From NCBI GenBank assembly GCA_000431775.1, contig FR888200.1, positions 1,321 to 17,149 on the forward strand: a DNA stretch of 15,829 nucleotides, written 5' to 3'. Made by a program: the position numbers and the translations under genes. Source of the DNA: Clostridium sp. CAG:413. Lineage in GTDB: Bacteria; Bacillota; Clostridia; Oscillospirales; Acutalibacteraceae. Below, one piece after another: positions 6,878 to 13,402 of this stretch (positions are counted from its first letter, which is position 1; every line of letters begins with the position of its first letter). The notes below the pieces were generated by a model. That model was not told the origin of the DNA, made no database searches, and saw nothing but the letters and a program-made list of their open reading frames with translations.

Positions 6878-7460
6878 ATATGTGTTTTTCGATCTCTTCG
6901 ACCGTTGTTTCGGTCAAAACGCCTTTTTTAGCGTGGAAGCAGCGCTCGCCGAGCCTGAAAATGTGGATATCGTTCTTTAATGAATCCGAATATACGTTGA
7001 CAAATTCGGCATTCGGCAGCGCCTCGGCTATGCGGAGCGGCTTCTGCTTATCCTTACAGTTTCTGCCGATTATCGTGCCCGTGCGCGGGTCCATTCGCGT
7101 TGCTATCATTGTATCAACGCCGTATTTCTCGCATATGGGTCTGAGCAGGAATTCGGGCGAAGCGGAGCAAACGACCGTGGGGCGCTCTCTGTTTTCGGGG
7201 CGAAAGAACGGATAAATTTTCTTCTCCTGCTTCTCCCAAAATTTCTTTGCCTCTTTTTCTCCATCGATAAACCGCAGGAATGTGAAGCACCTGCCCTTGA
7301 ATTTATCGCCGAAGCCGAGGAAAAAGAGAATGAGATTCAGCAGCAGCCACGGTGAGAGTATCAGCAGCCACGGCTTGCGGAAAAGACAGTGAAAGAGAAA
7401 TACCGTCTCGGAGTCATAGGGATAAACGGTCTTGTCAAAATCATAGAGGTCATATTTCAT
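6876..7460 (-). CDS. HAD-IB family phosphatase (phosphoserine-phosphatase-like)
   Basis: The 194-residue HAD hydrolase carries motif I DFDKT (D7 nucleophile, D9 acid), motif II CSASPEF (S99), a Lys in the KDKQKPLR segment (about 136-143) as motif III, and motif IV YSDSLKND (D159, D164). Residues 29-50 (KPWLLILSPWLLLNLILFFLGF) form a hydrophobic cap insert typical of the HAD-IB group, possibly membrane-associated. These enzymes remove phosphate from small molecules; the substrate is not predictable. The ATG lies one base after the fucosidase stop (TGATATG) with no clear Shine-Dalgarno, so translation likely depends on coupling with the fucosidase gene. Its role beside a fucosidase might be dephosphorylating a sugar intermediate, which is only inference. 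Confidence 0.85.
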   Translation of the reverse strand: MKYDLYDFDKTVYPYDSETVFLFHCLFRKPWLLILSPWLLLNLILFFLGFGDKFKGRCFTFLRFIDGEKEAKKFWEKQEKKIYPFFRPENRERPTVVCSASPEFLLRPICEKYGVDTMIATRMDPRTGTIIGRNCKDKQKPLRIAEALPNAEFVNVYSDSLKNDIHIFRLGERCFHAKKGVLTETTVEEIEKHI

Positions 7461-7461
7461 A

Positions 7462-9750
7462 TCAAAGTCTGACCGTTATCCTCTCGCCGCCGAGCTTAAC
7501 GGGGGTCTCCTTTCCGTTCACGATGACAGTAAAATCTCCCTTGCCCTCGAGGCTGTATTCGGTGAGCTTGCCGCCGTGCCACTCGATGTCGACGGTGACA
7601 TTGCCCCTTGCGAGCAGGCCCTTGACGCTGCCGTCTTTCCAGCTTGAAGGCAGAGCGGGCAGCAGGTAGATGCGCCCGTCGCGGCTCTGCATGAGCATCT
7701 CGGTTATGCCGCTCACGAAACCGAAGTTACCGTCTATCTGGAACGGGGGATGAGCGTCAAAGAGATTCTCGTAAGTGCCGCCGCCGTTTGTGTAGTTGAG
7801 ACCTACGCTCTTGACGGGTCTGAGCTGCATTTCTATGAGCTTTAACGCATGGTCGCCGTCAAAGAGCCTTGCCCAGAAGTTTATTTTCCATCCGAGGCTC
7901 CAGCCCGTGCCGTTGTCGCCCCTGCGCTCGAGAGTTTTGCGGCAGGCGGCCGCAAGCTCGGGGGTGCCGTCGGGCGTGATATCGTGCGCCGGGTGAAGAG
8001 CATAGAGATGCGAGCAGTGGCGGTGGTGAAGCTCCTCCTCGTCATAATCGTCGTCGAATTCGAGGAGCTGACCCTCGCTGCCGAGCTTGAAGCCCTGCAT
8101 TCTTGAGAGCGTATCGCGAAGCTCGGCGGCAAATTCGCCGTCCGTGCCGAGAATTTCACAGCTCTTGATGCAATTCTCAAAAAGCTCTCTTGCTATCGAC
8201 ATCGACATTGTCGAGTATCTTGCTACGCAGCAGGACTTGCCCTGATATGAGAAGCGGTTCTCGGGTGAGGTGCCCGGTGCAAGCACGAGCTTGCCGTTAT
8301 ATTCGGTCATTATCGAAAGATAGAATTTTGCGGCTTCTTTCATTATCGGATATGCCGTGTCACGCAGGAATTCAACGTCGGCTGTGTATTCGTAATGGTC
8401 AAACAGATGCTCGCAGAGCCAGCCCGACGAGCCGTGCCAGAACGCCCACTGGGCGCTGTCGCTGACGGGCGTCGTGAGCCTCCAAAGGTCGACATTGTGG
8501 TGCGATACCCAACCCTCTGCGCCGTACTGCTCCTCGGCTGTCTTCCTGCCCGCCTCCGAAAGCTCCTGCACCATCTTAACAAGAGGCAGGTTGACCTCGG
8601 GCATACGGCACATGAGCACCGGCCAATAATTCATCTCCGTGTTGATGTTTACCGTGTAGTTTGAGTGCCACGGCGGGGATATCTTGTCATTCCATATACC
8701 CTGTAGAGTGGAGGGCTGCGAGCCGGGTCTTGACGAGGCTATCGAAAGATAACGGCCGTAGTTGTAGACAAGGGCGATAAGGCCGTTGTCGTCCTTTGAG
8801 CGCTTGAATGCGATAAGACGCTTGTCGGTCGGCATATCCTTGCCCTCGCCGATATCGAGCCTGACCCTGCCGTAAAGCGAGGAATGATCCTCTATATGCT
8901 CAAGCAGCATTTCATTGATATCGGTCAATCCCTCAAGTCTTGAAATGCAGGGGATAATATATTCCTTGCCATCGAGGTAAGGGTGGCGGTCAAAGCCGTT
9001 GAAGCTCGTCTCGGCTGTGAAATAGAGATAAGCATAGCTCGCTTCCTTGATCTCAAGAGTATTCTCATATTCCTTAACTTTGCCGTCAGTCTCGACCTTG
9101 ACGCCCGCTTTGAATCTGATGCCTCTGCACTCGGGCTCATCGTAATATGCCTGCTTGCTCGACTGATTGTCAACGTTGTTTTCACCGGGGCATTCGCCGT
9201 CAATATAGAGAATACCGCCGTCGATAGAGTTGTTTGAGCGCAGCTTTGAGGTGAGAGAAACGCTGAAGTCCATCGTGCCGCCCTCGCAGGTCAGCTTTGC
9301 TCCGATGGCTTTTGCGGGGTATGAAGCGAAGTATTCACGCTTATATTTCTTTTGACCGCAGGTGAATTCCACGGCGGCTACGGCTTTTTCAAGGTCGAGG
9401 CTGCGCCTGTAATCCTTGACTCTGCCTTTGAGTGAGAATTCAAGCTCAAGGTCGCCGAGGGGCATATACGCCTGGCTCCATACGCTTAGGAAGTCCTGCT
9501 CGATCAACTCCTCTGCCTCATGCAGCTTGCCGTCAAGGGCGAGACTGCGTGCTTTGACAAATACCTCGGGTGCGCCCTCGCGGACTGTATCCTTGGGTCT
9601 GCCCGTCCACAATTCGTCGTGATTCAGCGCCAAACGCTCGTGTGCGGGTGAGCCGAATACCATTGCTCCGAGAGTACCGTTGCCTATGGGCAGGCTTTGA
9701 GTCCACGCCTTTGCGGGCGAATTATACCATAATGTTGAGGTGGTGTTCAT
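7462..9750 (-). CDS. GH95 alpha-L-fucosidase
   Basis: The 762-residue enzyme is full length for GH95, inverting fucosidases that release alpha-1,2-linked fucose from host glycans and related oligosaccharides. The N-terminal beta-sandwich starts with WYNSPAKAWTQSLPIGNG (residues 8-25) and NHDELWTGRP. The (alpha/alpha)6 barrel shows VNINTEMNYWPV (N368 and N370, matching the two catalytic-site Asn of Bifidobacterium AfcA), LAPGTSPENRF (E497, the acid), HCSHLYALHP, and DAHPPFQIDGNFG (D665). No signal peptide is visible, so it works on imported oligosaccharides. Some GH95 members prefer alpha-L-galactosides, so specificity is open. The ATG at 9748-9750 has AAGGAG 10 nt upstream; an extension to an upstream ATG would cover the promoter. 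The HAD phosphatase gene follows one base later. Confidence 0.95.
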   Translation of the reverse strand: MNTTSTLWYNSPAKAWTQSLPIGNGTLGAMVFGSPAHERLALNHDELWTGRPKDTVREGAPEVFVKARSLALDGKLHEAEELIEQDFLSVWSQAYMPLGDLELEFSLKGRVKDYRRSLDLEKAVAAVEFTCGQKKYKREYFASYPAKAIGAKLTCEGGTMDFSVSLTSKLRSNNSIDGGILYIDGECPGENNVDNQSSKQAYYDEPECRGIRFKAGVKVETDGKVKEYENTLEIKEASYAYLYFTAETSFNGFDRHPYLDGKEYIIPCISRLEGLTDINEMLLEHIEDHSSLYGRVRLDIGEGKDMPTDKRLIAFKRSKDDNGLIALVYNYGRYLSIASSRPGSQPSTLQGIWNDKISPPWHSNYTVNINTEMNYWPVLMCRMPEVNLPLVKMVQELSEAGRKTAEEQYGAEGWVSHHNVDLWRLTTPVSDSAQWAFWHGSSGWLCEHLFDHYEYTADVEFLRDTAYPIMKEAAKFYLSIMTEYNGKLVLAPGTSPENRFSYQGKSCCVARYSTMSMSIARELFENCIKSCEILGTDGEFAAELRDTLSRMQGFKLGSEGQLLEFDDDYDEEELHHRHCSHLYALHPAHDITPDGTPELAAACRKTLERRGDNGTGWSLGWKINFWARLFDGDHALKLIEMQLRPVKSVGLNYTNGGGTYENLFDAHPPFQIDGNFGFVSGITEMLMQSRDGRIYLLPALPSSWKDGSVKGLLARGNVTVDIEWHGGKLTEYSLEGKGDFTVIVNGKETPVKLGGERITVRL

Positions 9751-9767
9751 ATAAAGTATTCTCCTTA

Positions 9768-9781
9768 CCTTATTTATAAGG
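9768..9781 (-). promoter_or_regulatory. Candidate operator at the fucosidase transcription start
   Basis: CCTTAT-TT-ATAAGG is a perfect 6-bp inverted repeat with a 2-nt centre, located just downstream of the -10 of the fucosidase promoter and overlapping its expected +1. A repressor bound here would block transcription. The neighbouring RpiR-type protein is the natural candidate, but binding is inferred from position only. Confidence 0.42.
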
Positions 9782-9783
9782 CA

Positions 9784-9812
9784 ATTATATACTATATTTT
9801 CCGTGCAGTCAA
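9784..9812 (-). promoter_or_regulatory. Near-consensus sigma-A promoter for the fucosidase-phosphatase operon
   Basis: The minus strand shows TTGACT (plus 9807-9812), a 17-nt spacer and a perfect TATAAT (plus 9784-9789). The predicted transcription start is near 9777 and the leader is about 27 nt long. Such a strong promoter implies that the operon is held down by a repressor when not needed. Confidence 0.82.
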
Positions 9813-9862
9813 TGAATAAAAATGAAGGATATTTTGCAATTTTTAAAAACTTACTTGCATTT

Positions 9863-9891
9863 TTGACGAAATTCGTGTAAACTGCTTTTAT
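9863..9891 (+). promoter_or_regulatory. Promoter of the RpiR-type regulator and probably the downstream housekeeping genes
   Basis: TTGACG (9863-9868), a 17-nt spacer, and TTTTAT (9886-9891) preceded by TGC, an extended -10. No terminator is seen until 15434, so it could drive the whole plus-strand operon. Confidence 0.6.
9866..9876 (+). promoter_or_regulatory. Candidate operator within the RpiR-type gene promoter
   Basis: ACGAA-A-TTCGT is a perfect 5-bp inverted repeat with one central base. It overlaps the -35 and lies between it and the -10. Its GAAATTC core resembles the GAAA/TTTC-type half-sites reported for several RpiR proteins, so autoregulation is plausible but unproven. Confidence 0.35.
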
Positions 9892-9924
9892 ATGTGACAT
9901 TAATTGAAACAGAGGTAATGGGAA

Positions 9925-10797
9925 ATGGCAGACAGCTTTCAGGATCGCATCGGCGTATTCTATTCGGGACTGTCAAAGGGACACAAAAGAATAGCGGATT
10001 TTATTAAAAATAATTATGAAAAGGCTTCCTTTATGACTGCCGCAAAGCTCGGCAAGACCGTCGGCGTAAGCGAATCCACCGTGGTGCGTTTTGCTTCTCA
10101 CGTCGGTTTTGACGGATATCCCGAGCTTCAGAAGCATCTTCAGGAGCTTGTCAAGAGTCACCTGACGAGCGTTCAGCGCATGGAGGTCGCAGCCAACCGC
10201 ATGGGGGGCGACGATATCATCAACGACGCCTTTGCCGCCGACGCCGAGATGCTCAAGCGCACAAGAGAAGGCGTGTCGAGGGAGGATTTCTTCGGCAGCG
10301 TGGCGGCTATAAACAAGGCGCACAAGATCTATGTACTCGGCTCAAGAAGCTCCGCTTCGCTTGCGAGCTTTGCCGCATTCTATCTCAATTATCTTTGTGA
10401 CAACGTCGTGCTCATCGACACCTCCTCAACCAGTGAGATGTTTGAGCAGATGTTTAGGATAAGCGAGCAGGATGTCTGTATCGCCATCAGCTTCCCGAGA
10501 TATTCAAATCAGACCATCAACGCTCTTTCCTTTGCAAAATCAAGGGGAGCGACCATTATATCCATAACCGACGGCGAAATGTCGCCGATAGCGCAGTATG
10601 CGACCTATCTGCTCGTTGCGGAGAGCAGCATGGTGTCGTTCGTTGACTCGCTCGTTGCGCCGCTGAGTCTTATAAACGCTCTGATAGCGGCCTGCGCCAA
10701 GGAGAACGACGGCCATGTGTGCGAAAATCTCGGCGAGCTTGAGAAAATATGGGATAAATACCATGTTTACCGTACCGATAAGGAGGAGCAGGAATAA
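9925..10797 (+). CDS. RpiR/MurR-family transcriptional regulator (HTH-SIS)
   Basis: The 290-residue protein has an N-terminal HTH_6 domain (residues about 6-80) with recognition helix region VGVSESTVVRFASHVGFDGYPEL, and a C-terminal SIS domain (about 125-260) with KIYVLGSRSSASLA and AISFPRYSNQT, which binds phosphosugars. Regulators of this family switch sugar-catabolism genes in response to a sugar phosphate, often as repressors. The ATG at 9925 is favoured over one at 9918, which is out of frame; AGAGGT lies 8 nt upstream. It is divergent from the GH95 fucosidase operon, its likely target. Its stop codon overlaps the presumed start of the next gene, so it also forms the first gene of the housekeeping operon. 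Confidence 0.93.
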   Translation: MADSFQDRIGVFYSGLSKGHKRIADFIKNNYEKASFMTAAKLGKTVGVSESTVVRFASHVGFDGYPELQKHLQELVKSHLTSVQRMEVAANRMGGDDIINDAFAADAEMLKRTREGVSREDFFGSVAAINKAHKIYVLGSRSSASLASFAAFYLNYLCDNVVLIDTSSTSEMFEQMFRISEQDVCIAISFPRYSNQTINALSFAKSRGATIISITDGEMSPIAQYATYLLVAESSMVSFVDSLVAPLSLINALIAACAKENDGHVCENLGELEKIWDKYHVYRTDKEEQE

Positions 10798-10805
10798 AAA
10801 CATCC

Positions 10806-12056
10806 GTGCTCGTGGTCGGAGCGGGGGCCGCAGGTATGCTTGCAGCCGGTTTTGCGGGCGCAGGCGGGGCGGATACCGTCCTGCTTGAGCGCAATGACAG
10901 GCCGGGCAGGAAAGTTATGATAACCGGCAAGGGCAGGTGCAATGTCACCAATGACCGCCGCAGCGTGCAGGAGCTTATAGCCAATGTTCCCCGCAACGGC
11001 AGATTCCTTTACGGCGCATTCTCGCGCTTCATGCCCGAGGACGTCATGGAATTCTTTGAGAGCCGCGGCGTTGAACTGAAGGTCGAGAGAGGGGGCAGAG
11101 TCTTCCCCGTCTCGGACAAGGCATCCGACATAGTTGATGCCCTTGCGGCGTTCGCAGGCCGTTACTCGACCATAGTTAAAGGCAGAGCCGTGAAGCTGAT
11201 GCTTGACGGCGGCGAGGTCAGCGGAGTTGAGACGGAGGGCGGCGATAAAATCTACGCCGATAAGGTGATAATCGCTACGGGCGGGCTTTCTTACCCGGCT
11301 ACAGGCTCCACCGGCGACGGCTATGAGCTTGCAAGGCAGGCGGGGCATAAGGTAGTGCCCGCGGTTCCGTCGCTCGTGCCGCTTGAGATACATGAGGGCT
11401 TTTGCAGCAGGCTCATGGGGCTTTCGCTTCGCAATGTCGCCCTTAAAGTGCTCGATACCGACAAAGGCGGTAAAGAGATATATAAGGATTTCGGCGAGAT
11501 GCTGTTTACGCATTTCGGCGTTTCGGGCCCGATGGTGCTCAGCGCCTCGGCCCATATGCGTGATATGAAGAGCGGCAGATATAAAATAGTTATTGATTTA
11601 AAACCCGCTCTCACTCCCGAGCAGCTTGACGCACGAATTTTGCGCGACTTTTCTGAGAATACTAACAGAAACTTTATAAATGCGCTGAATTCGCTGCTGC
11701 CAAAGAAGCTCGTGCCTGTTATAGTTTCTCTCAGCGGCATCAGCCCGTCCGAGAAAGTGAATCAGCTCACAAAAGAGCAGCGCAGGCGGCTTGCCGAGCT
11801 GCTTAAAGGGCTCACCGTCACCGTCACGGGCTTTCGCCCGATAGCCGAGGCTATAGTTACCTCGGGCGGCGTGGAGGTTTCGTCCATCGACCCTAAAACT
11901 ATGGAGTCAAAGCTCGTTTCGGGTCTTTATTTTGCGGGCGAGGTCATTGACGCCGACGCTTACACGGGCGGATATAACCTACAGATAGCCTTTTCGACAG
12001 GCAGGCTCGCGGGCATAAGTGCAGCGCAGTCGATTTCCGATAAAACAGGGGGATAA
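10806..12056 (+). CDS. BaiN/HI0933-type NAD(P)/FAD-dependent oxidoreductase
   Basis: This is a 416-residue flavoprotein counted from GTG at 10806. Visible parts are the FAD-binding VVGAGAAG (GxGxxG), the family signature ITGKGRCNVTN (about 39-49), GGLSYPATGSTGDGYELA, LFTHFGVSGPMVLS, and the C-terminal FAD-contact region LYFAGEVIDADAYTGGYN. BaiN homologues are widespread and mostly of unknown function; one has been linked to bile-acid dehydroxylation, but that role should not be assumed here. The start is ambiguous: residues MKTS would precede LVVGAGAAG if translation began at ATA (10794-10796), which sits 7 nt after AGGAGG, whereas GTG 10806 is poorly spaced and trims the first strand. It belongs to an operon with cmk four bases downstream. 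Confidence 0.9.
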   Translation: MLVVGAGAAGMLAAGFAGAGGADTVLLERNDRPGRKVMITGKGRCNVTNDRRSVQELIANVPRNGRFLYGAFSRFMPEDVMEFFESRGVELKVERGGRVFPVSDKASDIVDALAAFAGRYSTIVKGRAVKLMLDGGEVSGVETEGGDKIYADKVIIATGGLSYPATGSTGDGYELARQAGHKVVPAVPSLVPLEIHEGFCSRLMGLSLRNVALKVLDTDKGGKEIYKDFGEMLFTHFGVSGPMVLSASAHMRDMKSGRYKIVIDLKPALTPEQLDARILRDFSENTNRNFINALNSLLPKKLVPVIVSLSGISPSEKVNQLTKEQRRRLAELLKGLTVTVTGFRPIAEAIVTSGGVEVSSIDPKTMESKLVSGLYFAGEVIDADAYTGGYNLQIAFSTGRLAGISAAQSISDKTGG

Positions 12057-12059
12057 ACA

Positions 12060-12758
12060 ATGAACAACAATATTATCAATGTTGCTATAGACGGCCCTGC
12101 CGGCGCGGGTAAGAGCACCGTCGCAAGAGGTGCGGCAAAGCAGCTCGGTTATATCTATGTCGATACCGGCGCTCTCTACAGAGCGATAGGCGTGAATGCG
12201 CTCAGAAACGGCGTTGATACCAAGGATAAAGCGGCGGTCGCCGCAAGCCTTGAAGCGGGGGTCGCCGCAAGCCTTGACGGTGTTAAGGTCAATCTTGTGT
12301 TTGAGAACGGCGAGCAAAAGGTCATGCTCAACGGCGAGGATGTTTCTGTCGAGATAAGGACTCCCGAGGCTTCAATGGCGGCTTCAGATGTTTCTGCTGT
12401 GCCGGAGGTCAGAGCCTTCCTCTTTAATCTTCAACGCGATATAGCCAAGAGAAACAGCTGCATCATGGACGGCAGAGACATCGGCACCGTCGTGCTGCCG
12501 CAGGCGCAGGTCAAGATATTCCTAACCGCTTCGCCCGAGATAAGAGCCGAGAGACGCTATAAGGAGCTTATCGAGAAGGGGAGCGAGGTCGATTATCAAT
12601 CCGTGCTTGACGATATCGTAAAAAGGGATTATAATGATTCGCATCGGGAGATCGCGCCGCTCAAGCCCGCAGAGGACAGCGTGCTGTTTGACACCACGGG
12701 TCTCGCTCTCGATGAATCCGTCGCAGCGATAACAAAAATCATCAAGGAGAAGATATAA
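12060..12758 (+). CDS. cmk: (d)CMP kinase
   Basis: This 232-residue enzyme phosphorylates CMP and dCMP with ATP in pyrimidine nucleotide metabolism. It shows the P-loop DGPAGAGKST (11-20), the substrate-binding DTGALYR (35-41), MDGRDIGTVVLP (136-147), the LID region ASPEIRAERRYKE (157-169) and RDYNDSHREIAPLKPAED (189-206). It begins with ATG after GGGGGA, 3 nt beyond the flavoprotein stop. Residues 60-67 and 68-75 (VAASLEAG, VAASLDGV) are a recent-looking in-frame tandem duplication within the CMP-binding insert. The order cmk-plsC-ispH is conserved in Clostridia. Confidence 0.96.
   Translation: MNNNIINVAIDGPAGAGKSTVARGAAKQLGYIYVDTGALYRAIGVNALRNGVDTKDKAAVAASLEAGVAASLDGVKVNLVFENGEQKVMLNGEDVSVEIRTPEASMAASDVSAVPEVRAFLFNLQRDIAKRNSCIMDGRDIGTVVLPQAQVKIFLTASPEIRAERRYKELIEKGSEVDYQSVLDDIVKRDYNDSHREIAPLKPAEDSVLFDTTGLALDESVAAITKIIKEKI
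12237..12277 (+). repeat. In-frame tandem duplication inside cmk
   Basis: The 17-mer GTCGCCGCAAGCCTTGA occurs at 12237-12253 and again at 12261-12277, a period of 24 nt. Including the six bases before each copy, 22 of 23 match. The result is a duplicated 8-residue block. Confidence 0.9.
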
Positions 12759-12760
12759 TA

Positions 12761-13402
12761 ATGAAAGGCTTTGATTATTCAACGATAACCGAAGGCAAAC
12801 TCTATGACGTTTTAAGGCCGCTCGGTAAAGCCGTGTGCAGGTTAAGGAACGACGTGCACTATGTGGGACTTGAGAATATACCCAAGGAGGGCGGCTTTAT
12901 TCTCGCCTCAAACCATTTGCAGGCGCTCGACCCCGTCTATCTTTCAATAGCAATCGAGGGCAGACAGGTTCACTATATGGGCAAAAAGGAGCTTTTTGCA
13001 AAGCCCTTAGTCAGACATGTTCTCACAAAACTCAACGGCTTCCCCGTTGTCAGAGGCGGCGCGGATTCCGAGGCGCTTAAATATGCGGTGCGCCTTGTCA
13101 ACGAGGGCTATATCTTCGGTATCTTCCCCGAGGGCACCCGCTCAAAGGATCATAAGCCCGGCAAGGCCAAGAGCGGCATTGCAAGGATCGCCCTCGCTTC
13201 CCACGCCGATATCCTGCCCGTTTCGATATATAATTCGGACGATATGAAGAAGCATACAAAGATGACCATCAGATTCGGCAAGCTCATTCCGTTTGAGGAG
13301 CTAAAGCTCAATGAGGACAGCGGCAGGACGGAGATACACGCCGCCGCCGACTACATAATGAGCAAGATAAACGAGCTTTGGAGTGAAGGACATTGCGAGT
13401 GA
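12761..13402 (+). CDS. plsC: 1-acyl-sn-glycerol-3-phosphate acyltransferase
   Basis: The 213-residue enzyme makes phosphatidic acid from lysophosphatidic acid at the membrane. Motif I is NHLQALDP (H52, D57 = HX4D), motif III is FPEGTRS (122-128), and VVRGGADS (97-104) lies in the usual position of motif II. A standard long N-terminal transmembrane helix is not evident, as in many clostridial members. The start ATG follows AAGGAG by 12 nt and lies 2 nt after the cmk stop. Its 3' end overlaps the start of the IspH-S1 gene. The specificity of the acyl chain is not predictable. Confidence 0.93.
   Translation: MKGFDYSTITEGKLYDVLRPLGKAVCRLRNDVHYVGLENIPKEGGFILASNHLQALDPVYLSIAIEGRQVHYMGKKELFAKPLVRHVLTKLNGFPVVRGGADSEALKYAVRLVNEGYIFGIFPEGTRSKDHKPGKAKSGIARIALASHADILPVSIYNSDDMKKHTKMTIRFGKLIPFEELKLNEDSGRTEIHAAADYIMSKINELWSEGHCE

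Noticed and set aside
9751..9900. A 50-residue N-terminal extension of the fucosidase from an upstream ATG.
   Set aside because: It would run through a TTGACT-17-TATAAT promoter; the ATG at 9750 has a Shine-Dalgarno and matches the family start.
10767..11555. A 262-codon minus-strand open frame opposite the flavoprotein gene.
   Set aside because: It is antisense to a clearly conserved FAD-binding protein, has low-complexity composition and no recognisable domain.
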